The notes: generated by a model not told the origin, from the letters alone. DNA of 64,000 nucleotides from Pseudalkalibacillus hwajinpoensis (GCF_039851965.1 NZ_CP156674.1:3782001-3846000); one strand, 5' to 3'; shown: positions 16,548-25,677, numbered from the stretch's first letter. A program made the numbers and translations.

Positions 16548-17387
16548 ATGAAGAAGAAAATTCGCGTATTAATTGCTAAACCAGGACTGGATGGTCATGA
16601 CCGGGGTGCACTGGTTGTCGCGCAGGCGCTTCGTGACTATGGGATGGAAGTCATTTATACAGGATTAAGGCAATCTCCTAAGCAAATTGTGGCTGCTGCC
16701 ATTCAGGAGGATGTGGATGCGATTGGACTATCTTGTTTGTCAGGCGCGCATAATGAACTGTTTCCGGAGATCGTATCCATGCTAAATGAAAGGGGAGCAG
16801 GGGATATTATTGTGGTCGGTGGTGGTGTTATTCCATGGGAAGACATCCCGTTTCTAGAATCCAAAGGGATTCAGAAGGTGTTTACTCCGGGTACACCAAC
16901 AAAAGATACGGCGGTATTTATTGAAAAGGCTGTTTTCGAACGAGACGGTGTGCAGCAAACAGTGAAAGAACCACCGAAGAAAATTGATCACATCGGAATT
17001 GCTGTCTCTTCTCTTGAAGAAGCGCTCCCGTTCTATGTAAACCATCTTCATCTAAAACTTGAGGCAATCGAAGAAGTTGCCTCCGAAGGGGTAAAAGTGG
17101 CATTCATGAAAATTGGCGAATCGCGGCTTGAACTTCTCGAGCCGTTGAGTGAAGAAAGTCCGATTGCGTCTTTTATCCAAAAAAGAGGCGAAGGCATTCA
17201 CCATATCGCCCTTGCGGATGATCGCATTGAAGAACGGCTGCGTGAACTATCATCAAATGGGATCAAGCTCATTCATGAAACACCTGTAAAAGGAGCCGGA
17301 GGAGCCAATATTGCTTTTTTGCATCCAAAGTCAACAGGAGGAGTACTTTACGAGCTATGTGAAAAGGATACGAAGGAGGCAGAATAA
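16548..17387 (+). CDS. Fusion: methylmalonyl-CoA mutase B12-binding chain + methylmalonyl-CoA epimerase
   Basis: Residues 1-130 form the cobalamin-binding small subunit of the mutase: RVLIAKPGLDGHDRGA with the DxHxxG base-on motif, the GLSCLSGAHN and VVGGGVIPWED turns, and FTPGTPTKD. Residues 146-275 form a vicinal-oxygen-chelate domain (KIDHIGIAVSSLEEALPFY .. HHIALAD .. LELLEPL) matching methylmalonyl-CoA epimerase, with His in DHIG and HHIA and Glu near VLYELCE as metal ligands. One chain thus supplies the B12 half of the mutase and the epimerase that feeds it. A short Lys/Pro linker (VKEPPKK) joins the two parts. It lies 18 bp after the mutase gene and overlaps the next gene by one base. 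Confidence 0.88.
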   Translation: MKKKIRVLIAKPGLDGHDRGALVVAQALRDYGMEVIYTGLRQSPKQIVAAAIQEDVDAIGLSCLSGAHNELFPEIVSMLNERGAGDIIVVGGGVIPWEDIPFLESKGIQKVFTPGTPTKDTAVFIEKAVFERDGVQQTVKEPPKKIDHIGIAVSSLEEALPFYVNHLHLKLEAIEEVASEGVKVAFMKIGESRLELLEPLSEESPIASFIQKRGEGIHHIALADDRIEERLRELSSNGIKLIHETPVKGAGGANIAFLHPKSTGGVLYELCEKDTKEAE

Positions 17388-18934
17388 TGGATATGTACGA
17401 TAAAATTAATGAACTATACGATCGACGTAGAGAGGTAGAGCTTGGTGGTGGAGACGAGCGAATCAATAAACAGCATGAAAAAGGAAAGCTTACAGCTAGA
17501 GAACGAATTGATTTGCTTGTAGATCCTGGGACGTTTGTTGAACTTAATTCCTTTATTGAGCATCGATCACAGGATTTCGGTATGGCTGATAAGCGCGCAC
17601 CGGGTGAAGGGGTTGTGACCGGGTATGGGAAAGTGGATGGAAGGCCCATTTATGTGTTTGCACAGGACTTTACTGTTTTTGGCGGTGCATTGGGTGAAAT
17701 GCATGCCAAAAAGGTGGCGAACATAATGGATCTTGCTGCACGTAATGGAGCGCCCATCATAGGCTTGAACGACTCTGGAGGTGCGAGAATTCAAGAAGGT
17801 GTGGTATCATTGGATGGATATGGACATATCTTCTACCGCAATTCAATTTATTCTGGAGTCATCCCTCAAATTTCCGTTATAATGGGACCCTGTGCAGGTG
17901 GAGCTGTTTATTCACCTGCTATTACTGATTTTGTTTTTATGGTCGAGGACACGAGTCAGATGTTCATTACGGGGCCAAAGGTAATCGAGACAGTAACACG
18001 CGAGAAGATTTCAGCAGAAGATCTTGGTGGCGCAAAAGTCCACCGCTCAAAGAGTGGTAACGCACATTTTACTGGAAAAACGGAAGCGGAAGTTCTTGCA
18101 AGTGTTCGGCAACTTGTGAATTATCTGCCACTTAATAACCAAGAGAAAAGTCCCGTTAAAGAAAGCTCTGAACGTGATGATTTCTGTCCAGATCTTGCCG
18201 ATATCGTTCCATTTGACTCTACTAGACCTTATGACGTTAGAAATGTTATCGATTCAGTCGTAGATCAAGATTCATTCATGGAAGTGCAAGAGCATTTTGC
18301 GAAGAATATCGTCATCGGCTTTGCAAGAATTAAAGGAGAAACCGTCGGAATGATTTGTAACCAGCCAAAAGTAATGGCAGGGGGACTTGATATCAATTCC
18401 TCAGACAAGCTTTCAAGGTTTATTCGCTTCTGTGACTCATTTAATCTTCCACTTATCACTTTTGAAGATGTAACTGGATTTTTCCCTGGCATTAAGCAAG
18501 AGCATGGAGGAATTATCCGCCACGGTGCGAAAATATTGTATTCCTACTCAGAAGCAACAGTTCCTAAAATTACGGTTATACTAAGAAAAGCGTATGGAGG
18601 AGCATATGTTGCCTTAAATTCAAAATCGATTGGAGCAGATCTCGTATACGCCTGGCCAAATGCGGAAATAGCCGTTATGGGGCCAGAAGGTGCAGCGAAC
18701 GTTATTTTCGCTAGAGAAATTAACGAGAGCGATCATCCAGAGGAAACCCGAGCTGCGAAAATTGAAGAGTATCGTGAGAAATTTGCCAACCCTTACATAG
18801 CAGCTTCACGTGGGATGGTAGACGATGTGATTGATCCAAGAGAAACGAGAATCAAGCTTATTGAAGCTCTAGAACTAATGAGAAATAAGCAGGAAGAGCG
18901 CCCTAAGAAAAAGCATGGAAACATACCACTTTAA
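17387..18934 (+). CDS. yqjD: Acyl-CoA carboxylase carboxyltransferase subunit (propionyl-CoA type, YqjD)
   Basis: Biotin-dependent carboxyltransferase of 515 residues with both crotonase-like halves: N-terminal GLNDSGGARIQEGVVSLDGY and MGPCAGGAVYSPA, and C-terminal EDVTGFFPGIKQEHGGIIRHGAKIL and LRKAYGGAYVALNSKSIGAD. It would make (S)-methylmalonyl-CoA from propionyl-CoA, or form part of a decarboxylase; context with epimerase and mutase supports the carboxylase. No biotin carboxylase or biotin carrier gene is nearby, so these must be encoded elsewhere. The ATG overlaps the preceding stop (TAATG), with AAGGAGG 9 bases before. Confidence 0.88.
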   Translation: MDMYDKINELYDRRREVELGGGDERINKQHEKGKLTARERIDLLVDPGTFVELNSFIEHRSQDFGMADKRAPGEGVVTGYGKVDGRPIYVFAQDFTVFGGALGEMHAKKVANIMDLAARNGAPIIGLNDSGGARIQEGVVSLDGYGHIFYRNSIYSGVIPQISVIMGPCAGGAVYSPAITDFVFMVEDTSQMFITGPKVIETVTREKISAEDLGGAKVHRSKSGNAHFTGKTEAEVLASVRQLVNYLPLNNQEKSPVKESSERDDFCPDLADIVPFDSTRPYDVRNVIDSVVDQDSFMEVQEHFAKNIVIGFARIKGETVGMICNQPKVMAGGLDINSSDKLSRFIRFCDSFNLPLITFEDVTGFFPGIKQEHGGIIRHGAKILYSYSEATVPKITVILRKAYGGAYVALNSKSIGADLVYAWPNAEIAVMGPEGAANVIFAREINESDHPEETRAAKIEEYREKFANPYIAASRGMVDDVIDPRETRIKLIEALELMRNKQEERPKKKHGNIPL

Positions 18935-18959
18935 ACCGAATCCCGGGAGGCACAACAGC

Positions 18960-20081
18960 ATGATTAATGAACAAAGATTAGTGGACGAATTTTTAGAACT
19001 TGTCCAAATTGACTCAGAAACAAAACACGAGAAGAAAATTGCTGCCATTTTAAAAGAGAAGTTCACAGCACTTGGCGTTGGAGTAGAAGAAGACGACGCT
19101 GCTGATAAAACAGATCATGAAGCAGGGAACTTAATCTGCACACTTAAAGGCACAGTTGAAAGTGCAGATCCGATCTACTTTACTTCTCATATGGATACCG
19201 TTGTTCCTGGTAAAGGCGTTAAACCGACAATTGAAGACGGCTACATTTGGACAGATGGTACGACAATTCTGGGTGCTGATGATAAAACAGGCCTTGCAGC
19301 AATGTTCGAGGCGATCCGCGTCCTTAAAGAACAAAATATTGAGCATGGTACGATCCAGTTTATTATTACAGTTGGAGAAGAATCTGGCCTTCAGGGAGCA
19401 AAAGTACTAGATCCTTCAAAATTAATTGCTATGTTTGGCTACGCACTTGACAGTGATGGGGAAGTTGGCAAAATCATTACAGCTGCTCCTACTCAAGCAA
19501 AAATAAAGGCAACGATTTACGGTAAAACTGCACATGCTGGTGTAGCACCTGAAAAAGGTGTTTCGGCAATAACGATGGCAGCTAAATCGATTGCGAAAAT
19601 GCCACTTGGCCGTCTTGATAACGAAACGACTGCAAACATAGGTCGCTTTGAAGGTGGTTCGCAGACAAACATCGTATGCGACTATGTTGAAGTTCTTGCT
19701 GAAGCACGTTCTCTAGTTCCTGAGAAGATGGAAGCACAAGTAGAAAAGATGAAGAATGCGTTTGAATCAACCGCTTCAAACATGGGTGGCTCTGTTGAGC
19801 TGGATATTCAAGTGATGTATCCAGGCTTTAAATTCAGTGAAGGCGACCATGTTGTTGAAGTCGCTAAAAAAGCAATGGAGAAAATTGGCCGCACGCCAGA
19901 GCTTCTTACAAGTGGTGGAGGTAGTGACGCGAATGTGATTGCAGGGCATGGTATTCCAACGGTGAACCTTGCTGTTGGATATGAAGAAATCCACACTAAA
20001 AATGAGCGTATGCCAGTGAAAGAATTAGTTAAGGTTTCTGAAGCTGTTGTATCGATTATTAAAGAAGTAGCGAATGGTTAA
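18960..20081 (+). CDS. yqjE: M20 family tripeptidase (PepT-like, YqjE)
   Basis: Zinc peptidase, 373 residues. Metal-site motifs: YFTSHMDTVVPG, LGADDKTGLAAMFEA, VGEESGLQGAK (catalytic Glu-Glu), and a C-terminal VGYEEIHTKNE with the last His ligand. The lid domain (about residues 180-290) is present. The ATG at 18960 follows CGGGAGG by 9 bases; its start lies 25 bp past the yqjD stop. Family members cut N-terminal residues from tripeptides. It ends the mutase operon before a strong terminator, as yqjE follows yqjD in B. subtilis. Confidence 0.88.
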   Translation: MINEQRLVDEFLELVQIDSETKHEKKIAAILKEKFTALGVGVEEDDAADKTDHEAGNLICTLKGTVESADPIYFTSHMDTVVPGKGVKPTIEDGYIWTDGTTILGADDKTGLAAMFEAIRVLKEQNIEHGTIQFIITVGEESGLQGAKVLDPSKLIAMFGYALDSDGEVGKIITAAPTQAKIKATIYGKTAHAGVAPEKGVSAITMAAKSIAKMPLGRLDNETTANIGRFEGGSQTNIVCDYVEVLAEARSLVPEKMEAQVEKMKNAFESTASNMGGSVELDIQVMYPGFKFSEGDHVVEVAKKAMEKIGRTPELLTSGGGSDANVIAGHGIPTVNLAVGYEEIHTKNERMPVKELVKVSEAVVSIIKEVANG

Positions 20082-20089
20082 AAATTTTC

Positions 20090-20125
20090 AAGAACATTGT
20101 CATCTTTTTGACAATGTTCTTTTTT
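20090..20125 (+). terminator. Terminator of the mutase-yqjD-yqjE operon
   Basis: 13-bp perfect stem AAGAACATTGTCA/TGACAATGTTCTT with a six-base T-rich loop, then a T tract. Confidence 0.94.
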
Positions 20126-20211
20126 CATGTGCTCATGTCTGTGGCGCAGTTCCTATAATATGTTAAAATAGATTAGTATAATTATATTAATGAATTGGAA
20201 GCGGTGTTTAG

Positions 20212-20700
20212 ATGGACTCTATTCAAACTCACAAACTCATGAACTATATGCGTGGAACATACAAAGTGCTGGAGAATGAATGGCAGAAAAACGCAAGAGC
20301 AATCGGGCTCACGCAAGCCGAACAGCATGTGATGTGGATCGTTTATATAGAAAAAGAAGTAACCATTACGAGAATTTCTGAAATTGGGCTATGGGATGTT
20401 TCGACTGTGATGCAGGTGTTAAAGCGATTGAAAAACAAAGCGTACGTCAGACTTGATAAGAAGTCGAATGACAGACGAGTATCTTATGTCAGTCTTACAG
20501 AAGAAGGCCAGGAGAAAATTGATGCTAGTGCCAGGTATTCTTATGCAGTCATGAAATACCTTGATGAATATAGAAACCAATCACAGGAAAATGCAGAGTT
20601 CCTTGATGCCATGTATCAATTCCAGATGGACTTCAACAAGCACTTCCATGGTCATGAATTTGTGAAATGGGTCGAAAAGCCCAAAGTTCCGACCACTTAA
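20212..20700 (+). CDS. MarR-family regulator, Hpr/ScoC-like
   Basis: 162-residue winged-helix DNA-binding protein. The MarR pattern is visible: GLTQAEQHVMWIVYIEKEVTITRISEIGLWDVSTVMQVLKRLKNKAYVRLDKKSNDRRVSYVSLTEEG in order, with the DxR wing motif (NDRR). The WQKNARAIGLTQAEQHVMWI segment resembles the transition-state repressor Hpr (ScoC) of B. subtilis, but it is shorter than most Hpr proteins and the identity is uncertain. Monocistronic between two terminators. Weak ribosome site (GAAGCGG). Confidence 0.72.
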   Translation: MDSIQTHKLMNYMRGTYKVLENEWQKNARAIGLTQAEQHVMWIVYIEKEVTITRISEIGLWDVSTVMQVLKRLKNKAYVRLDKKSNDRRVSYVSLTEEGQEKIDASARYSYAVMKYLDEYRNQSQENAEFLDAMYQFQMDFNKHFHGHEFVKWVEKPKVPTT

Positions 20701-20724
20701 GACAGGATGGCCATCCTGTCTTTT
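20701..20724 (+). terminator. Terminator after the MarR-type gene
   Basis: GACAGGATGG/CCATCCTGTC, a perfect palindrome that starts right after the stop codon, followed by TTTT. Confidence 0.85.
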
Positions 20725-20730
20725 GTTTTG

Positions 20731-20778
20731 TGGTGACAGGCACCACCCGGTTTTGCTCGAATGGTGTCGAATTGGATG
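20731..20778. repeat. Possible dispersed intergenic repeat fragment
   Basis: TGGTGACAGGCACCACCCGG followed by TTTTGCTCGAATGGTGTCG. The GGTG-N5-CACC core can form a small hairpin. This type of sequence recurs between genes in several Bacillaceae, from general recollection. There is only one copy in this window, so repetition cannot be shown here. Confidence 0.3.
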
Positions 20779-20798
20779 GTAGTTAAGGGGGGAGAGCG

Positions 20799-22076
20799 AT
20801 GGATCAGAAAAGTAAGCGTGGGCGGATCATTTTCCATGTTGATATGAATAGTTTCTATGCGTCTGTTGAAGTTGCTTATAATCCTGATCTTCAAGGGAAG
20901 CCCCTTGCGATTGCAGGTAATGTGGAGGAGCGGCGGGGAATTGTGGTTACGAGTAGTTATGAAGCGAGGACGAAGGGCGTAAAAACAACAATGCCCGTAT
21001 GGGAAGCGAAGAAATATTGTCCAGAGCTTCTTGTCATGCCCCCTAACTTTCCGCTTTATCGAGAAACATCTCTTCAGATCTTCACATTACTCGAGTCTTA
21101 TACCCCTATCGTCCAGCCAGTATCGATTGATGAAGGTTATTTGGATATAACAGACGACTGTGGAAATCGAAGCCCCATCGCTATTGCAAAAGAAATTCAG
21201 GAACGCATTCATAAAGAAATTGGTATTCCTTGTAGCATAGGCATTGCACCGAATAAATTTCTTGCAAAAATGGCTTCTGAAATGAAAAAACCGCTAGGAA
21301 TTACAATTCTAAGGAAACGTGAGCTCGACGCGATGCTATGGCCGCTTGATGTAGGTGAAATGCACGGAGTAGGAAAGAAAACAAAAGAGAAATTACATGA
21401 ACTTAAAATTAAAACGATTAGAGACCTGGCTCACGCCAATCCTGTTCAGCTTGAAATGAAGCTCGGAATTAATGGAAAAAGACTTTACGATCGTGCGAAT
21501 GGGCGAGACGATCGTCCTGTTGATCCAAATGCGATAGATGAATTTAAGAGTGTGGGGAACTCAACTACGTTTCCTGAAGACCTCGTTGACAACCAGCGAA
21601 TCAACGTGGCTCTGACGAATTTATCCGACTCTGTTGCTAAACGCATGGACAAAAAAGGAGTCTTAAGCTTTAATATTCAGCTTACAATCAAATACAACGA
21701 TCGAACCACAGTTACAAGAAGCAGAAAGTTAGAAAACCCTGTCTCACAATCAGGAGATATTCTGGAAGCAGCAAGGCACTTACTTGAGAAACACTGGTCG
21801 GGACAGCCAATCAGGCTCCTTGGCGTCACGGGTCAACAGCTCGTAGATCGAAATGAAGCGACTGTTCAACTGGATCTGTTTTCATTCGAAGCCGATTCAA
21901 AACGAGTTAACCTTCAAAATACGATTGGATCAATACGGGCAAAGTATGGTGAGAGTTCGCTTCTAAAAGGAAATCAGTTTGGAAGAGACGGCAGTCATAA
22001 ACTGCGGGATGAGAAACGACGAGGGACAAGTCTTGATCGCGATTTTCTCTGGAATTATAAAAACAAAAAGGAATAA
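20799..22076 (+). CDS. dinB: DNA polymerase IV (Y-family), YqjH/PolY1
   Basis: Translesion polymerase, 425 residues. Catalytic carboxylates lie in IIFHVDMNSFYASVEVA and QPVSIDEGYLDIT; helix-hairpin-helix MHGVGKKTKEKLHEL and little-finger domain follow. The C-terminus carries QLDLFSFEAD, a plausible beta-clamp contact (QLDLF type). ATG behind AGGGGGGAGAGCG. No LexA-type box was seen upstream, unlike polY2 at 46957, so basal expression is likely. Same position as yqjH in B. subtilis. Confidence 0.93.
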   Translation: MDQKSKRGRIIFHVDMNSFYASVEVAYNPDLQGKPLAIAGNVEERRGIVVTSSYEARTKGVKTTMPVWEAKKYCPELLVMPPNFPLYRETSLQIFTLLESYTPIVQPVSIDEGYLDITDDCGNRSPIAIAKEIQERIHKEIGIPCSIGIAPNKFLAKMASEMKKPLGITILRKRELDAMLWPLDVGEMHGVGKKTKEKLHELKIKTIRDLAHANPVQLEMKLGINGKRLYDRANGRDDRPVDPNAIDEFKSVGNSTTFPEDLVDNQRINVALTNLSDSVAKRMDKKGVLSFNIQLTIKYNDRTTVTRSRKLENPVSQSGDILEAARHLLEKHWSGQPIRLLGVTGQQLVDRNEATVQLDLFSFEADSKRVNLQNTIGSIRAKYGESSLLKGNQFGRDGSHKLRDEKRRGTSLDRDFLWNYKNKKE

Positions 22077-22137
22077 GGCTCAACACTACCATAAAAAGAT
22101 GAAGAGCCTGGTGGATGAAATGAAAGATTAGAAGAAA

Positions 22138-22734
22138 TTAAAGAAGTGGAAAGAAGACTAGCAAAAGTAAATCAAATACTAGATGCGAGAGTAGAGGCAC
22201 GGTTAAGTTAACTGTGCGCTTATATAGGTATCCCCATATGCTTCCTGCTAGTAATGCAGCTACTAGTAAGAGGAGGGCACCCGCATAAAGGTGCGCACTC
22301 ATATAAAAAATGGCAGCGAGCACAACGGGAAAAGGGACGTTCATTTTTTCAAGATGATACTGAACAAACCCTCGCCAAAATAATTCTTCACCGGGGATGA
22401 TTATGAGTATGAGACTCAGGTAATGCCATCCTATTTCTGGAGCGACAAGACCATAGAGGTCTTCTAATTGAGTAATTGACTCTGGAAAAATAGCCAGCAT
22501 GATCAACTTCCCGAAGTAGAATACTAAATAAAGTAAGATCCCACTACCAACGCCCAAAACAGCGTGCTTGATTGAAGGAGCTTTCCACTTTGTTGAACGA
22601 AAAGAAAAAATTCCAAGACTAAGTAGCGAAACAGTAAAGAATGGCCAGAACAGATTAGAATAAAGAAAGAAAGATAGACACAATAATAAATGAGCTAGAA
22701 TAATCGCTCCTGATAGTGATTTAGCAGTAGACAT
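22138..22734 (-). CDS. CPBP family intramembrane metalloprotease (Abi/CAAX-type)
   Basis: 198-residue polytopic membrane protein. Motif 1 (PGEELFWRGFVQ, the catalytic EE-x3-R), motif 2 (MSAHLYAG) and motif 3 (LLSHLVFD) of the CPBP family are all present, so it should be an active membrane protease. Substrate unknown; relatives serve in CAAX processing, bacteriocin immunity or sigma-factor control. AGGAG lies 11 bases before the ATG. It is divergent from rnz. Its last 25 codons overlap an antisense open frame with Glu/Lys-rich coding (22119-22211). Confidence 0.82.
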   Translation of the reverse strand: MSTAKSLSGAIILAHLLLCLSFFLYSNLFWPFFTVSLLSLGIFSFRSTKWKAPSIKHAVLGVGSGILLYLVFYFGKLIMLAIFPESITQLEDLYGLVAPEIGWHYLSLILIIIPGEELFWRGFVQYHLEKMNVPFPVVLAAIFYMSAHLYAGALLLLVAALLAGSIWGYLYKRTVNLTVPLLSHLVFDLLLLVFFPLL

Positions 22735-22829
22735 AAACGTTCAGCTCCTGTGAGACATTCTACATACAGTTTAGCGGATACAACTGTTGTTTGCGACTCG
22801 CAGTGCTTATTGGAAAGGAGAAGATGACA

Positions 22830-23759
22830 GTGGAGATTACATTTCTAGGTACAGGGGCAGGTGTCCCTTCTACGAAACGAAACGTTAGCTCTGCAGCGCT
22901 TCGACTGGATGATGGCGCTATCTGGCTATTTGACTGCGGAGAAGCCACTCAGCACCAGATCCTATCTGCTTCGATAACACTTAGTAAAATAACGAAACTA
23001 TTCATTACGCATTTACACGGTGATCATATATTTGGATTGCCAGGTTTATTAGGAAGTCGATCTTTTCAAGGTGGAGAAACGGAAGTTGTTGTTTACGGTC
23101 CATTGGGAATCAAAGCCTTTATTGATAGCGCGTTATCTCTAAGCAAAACCTATCTGCGTTATCCACTACGTATAGAAGAAATAAGCGATGGTATTCAAAT
23201 TCAAGAAGAGGAATTTAAAATTACTGTGGCATTACTAGAGCATGGCATTCAAAGCTACGGCTATCGGATCGAAGAAGCTGATAAGTCTGGATCATTGAAT
23301 GTTAAGAAACTGGTGGAGTTAGGCGTTCAACCAGGTCCTATTTATCAGCAACTTAAGAAGGGAAAATCCATTGAACTTGAGAGTGGTCGGATCCTTCATC
23401 CAGATGAGGTAACTGGTCCTATTATTAAAGGTCGCTGTATTGTGATTTGTGGAGATACACGGTACTCCAGAAAAACAATAGATCTTGCAGAAAAAGCTGA
23501 TATCCTTGTTCATGAAGCTACCTTTTCCCGGGAAAAGGAATCGCTTGCTTATGACTATTTCCATTCCACGACTACTCAAGCGGCGCATATTGCGCGCGAA
23601 GCAGGAGCGGGAGAGCTGTTGATTAATCATATTAGCTCGCGATATCAGGACTCTGATCTTCAAATCATGCTTGCTGAAGCGAGGTCAGTCTTTGCTAATT
23701 CTACTATTGTAGCAGATCAAACCACTTATCAAATCCCACCAAATAAAGCCGGCTCTTGA
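22830..23759 (+). CDS. rnz: Ribonuclease Z (tRNA 3' processing)
   Basis: Metallo-beta-lactamase-fold endonuclease that trims tRNA 3' ends. N-terminal EITFLGTGAGVPS, metal motif FITHLHGDHIFGLPG (HxHxDH), CGDTRYS with the bridging Asp, and the final INHISSRY His. GTG at 22830 lies 9 bases after AGGAG and gives 309 residues starting MEITFLGTG, matching the usual start; the ATG at 22824 is too close to the ribosome site. It precedes convergent namA with a shared terminator. Confidence 0.93.
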   Translation: MEITFLGTGAGVPSTKRNVSSAALRLDDGAIWLFDCGEATQHQILSASITLSKITKLFITHLHGDHIFGLPGLLGSRSFQGGETEVVVYGPLGIKAFIDSALSLSKTYLRYPLRIEEISDGIQIQEEEFKITVALLEHGIQSYGYRIEEADKSGSLNVKKLVELGVQPGPIYQQLKKGKSIELESGRILHPDEVTGPIIKGRCIVICGDTRYSRKTIDLAEKADILVHEATFSREKESLAYDYFHSTTTQAAHIAREAGAGELLINHISSRYQDSDLQIMLAEARSVFANSTIVADQTTYQIPPNKAGS

Positions 23760-23769
23760 GCCGGCTTTT
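23746..23769. terminator. Bidirectional terminator between rnz and namA
   Basis: AAGCCGGCTC/GAGCCGGCTT perfect stem that overlaps the rnz stop codon, with TTTT on the plus side. Confidence 0.85.
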
Positions 23770-23799
23770 GCTTCTATCTGTACATCTAATAGGCGCTAT

Positions 23800-24816
23800 C
23801 TACCACCCTCGCTCATATTGCTTTGGTGCTTGGAGGTCAGCTCCAAGTTCAGCTGCAGCAGTTCTAGCCCAGTAAGGATCCCTTAGTAGCTCTCTTGCAA
23901 GTAAGACTAGGTCAGCACGGTTATTTTGAATAATTTCTTCTGCTTGAAGAGGGTGTGTTATCATCCCAACAGCGCCAGTCGGAATTTCCGCTTGCTTTCG
24001 GATTTGCTCAGCATGCGTCACCTGATACCCTGGATAAGCGTTAATACGTGCAGGAACGACACCTCCAGTACTGCAGTCGATTATATCTACACCCTGATTC
24101 TTCATTTCCTTAGAAAAATAGATAAAGTCATCCATTGTATTTCCATCTTCGTGGTACTCGTCAGCTGAAATTCTCACGAAAAGAGGACCGTCCCATAATT
24201 CCTTTACCTCAGAAATGATTTTGCGTAAGAAGCGATAGCGCTTCTCTTTTGATCCTCCATACTCATCTGTTCGTTTATTGGTTAGAGGAGATAAAAATTC
24301 GTTGATTAAGTACCCGTGTGCGCCATGAAGTTCGATCACATCAAATCCTGCTTCATTCGCACGTCTTGCGCCTTCTTTAAAGGCGTGAATGGTTTCATTA
24401 ATTTGACTGGTTGTCATTTCTTCGGGTGTTTTCATATCCTCATTGAACGGGAGAGGTGATGGGGCAATAATTGGCCCGTCGAGTACGGCTTTCCTACCAG
24501 CATGTGCGAGCTGAATGCCAACTTTAGCCCCCTGCTCCTGAGAAAGTTGCACAATCTTTTTTAGCCCATCGATATGTTCATCGCTCCAGATTCCGAGATC
24601 CTGTGGGGAAATACGTCCCTGTTCCGTCACTGCAGTTGCTTCGGTTATAATAAGGCCAGCCCTACCAACAGCCCGTGATGTATAGTGCGTGTAATGAAAA
24701 CTTGTTGCTTTTCCGTCCTGTGCTTCGCATGAATACATACACATTGGACTCATGACAATTCGATTAGGCAATGTTATATTTTTAATTGTATAAGGTGTGA
24801 ATAAAGCTGATCCCAT
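23800..24816 (-). CDS. namA: NADPH dehydrogenase NamA (old yellow enzyme, YqjM)
   Basis: FMN-dependent ene-reductase of the YqjM class that reduces alpha,beta-unsaturated carbonyls and nitro compounds. Motifs: ITLPNRIVMSPMCMYSCEAQ (with the Cys typical of this class), VGIQLAHAGRKA (substrate His), FDVIELHGAHGYLINEFLSPLTNKRTDEYGGS. The start at 24816 (MGSALFTPYTIKNI) follows AAAGGAGAG by 6 bases; an upstream start would add 17 non-conserved residues. 338 residues, the family length. Located as in B. subtilis, after rnz. Confidence 0.93.
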   Translation of the reverse strand: MGSALFTPYTIKNITLPNRIVMSPMCMYSCEAQDGKATSFHYTHYTSRAVGRAGLIITEATAVTEQGRISPQDLGIWSDEHIDGLKKIVQLSQEQGAKVGIQLAHAGRKAVLDGPIIAPSPLPFNEDMKTPEEMTTSQINETIHAFKEGARRANEAGFDVIELHGAHGYLINEFLSPLTNKRTDEYGGSKEKRYRFLRKIISEVKELWDGPLFVRISADEYHEDGNTMDDFIYFSKEMKNQGVDIIDCSTGGVVPARINAYPGYQVTHAEQIRKQAEIPTGAVGMITHPLQAEEIIQNNRADLVLLARELLRDPYWARTAAAELGADLQAPKQYERGW

Positions 24817-24891
24817 AGTATCTCTCCTTTGGTACATGTTTCGTGTCCCTAAGAGTATAGCATGCACAATTCGATAAGTCGCAAATCATGC

Positions 24892-25677
24892 TTATCTCGT
24901 TATAAGAGTCCATACATATTTCCACCAGGGCTTCTTTATCTGTGAAAGATGGTTATTGTTCATGATGTCAAGCGCAAGGTCAGGCACATCTGTCATCAAA
25001 CCATCCACTTCCCATTCCAGAAATTGTCTGATCCATCTCTTATCATTCACAGTGTAGGGTCGAATCGCGATGCCGTGGGAATGGACTGATTGAATCAGGG
25101 AGTGGTGAAGCGATTTGTAGTGAGGATGAAGAGCTTCGGCCTTTAATTTCTTCGCATAATGCCATGGTTCATGTAAGTTTCCTTTGTAGAGCGGTGCTGT
25201 TTCCACTTTCGACCATAATTTATGAACCTCCAGCAGGCGGTCATGTTCAAAGCTTGAAATCACCGTGTTTTTGTAAGAGCGGTATTTTTTAATTAGTGGA
25301 ATGGTCGCTCTGGCTAGTTTATCATCATCCTCATTATAATATTTCAATTCGATGTTCAGCCACAGATCAGGATATTCCGATGCAAAGATAAGTACTTCTT
25401 CTAGAGAAGGAATCCTCTCATCTTTAAATGATGGTGCAAACCAGCTACCCGCATCAAGGTTTCTGAGTTCTGAGAAGCTTGTTTGTGTTACAATCCCTTT
25501 CCCTGCCGTTGTTCGTTTTAGAGTACGATCGTGAAACACGACAGGGATGCCATCTCTGGACAGTTGGACATCGATTTCTATGCCTTCAGCACCTATTTCG
25601 ACAGCGCGTTTATAGGCGCTCATTGTGTTTTCAGGGCATTGTCTGCTTGCTCCTCTATGAGCGAAAATGATTGTCAT
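24892..25677 (-). CDS. Glycerophosphodiester phosphodiesterase
   Basis: 261-residue cytoplasmic GDPD that hydrolyses glycerophosphodiesters to glycerol 3-phosphate and an alcohol. Conserved IFAHRGASRQCPENT (catalytic His, Arg, Glu), AEGIEIDVQLSRDGIPVVFHDRTLKRTT (metal Glu/Asp and second catalytic His), and LNIELK. No signal peptide, so it acts inside the cell. Divergent from yqjN; GAGG site before the ATG. Comparable proteins are UgpQ-like. Confidence 0.9.
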   Translation of the reverse strand: MTIIFAHRGASRQCPENTMSAYKRAVEIGAEGIEIDVQLSRDGIPVVFHDRTLKRTTAGKGIVTQTSFSELRNLDAGSWFAPSFKDERIPSLEEVLIFASEYPDLWLNIELKYYNEDDDKLARATIPLIKKYRSYKNTVISSFEHDRLLEVHKLWSKVETAPLYKGNLHEPWHYAKKLKAEALHPHYKSLHHSLIQSVHSHGIAIRPYTVNDKRWIRQFLEWEVDGLMTDVPDLALDIMNNNHLSQIKKPWWKYVWTLITR

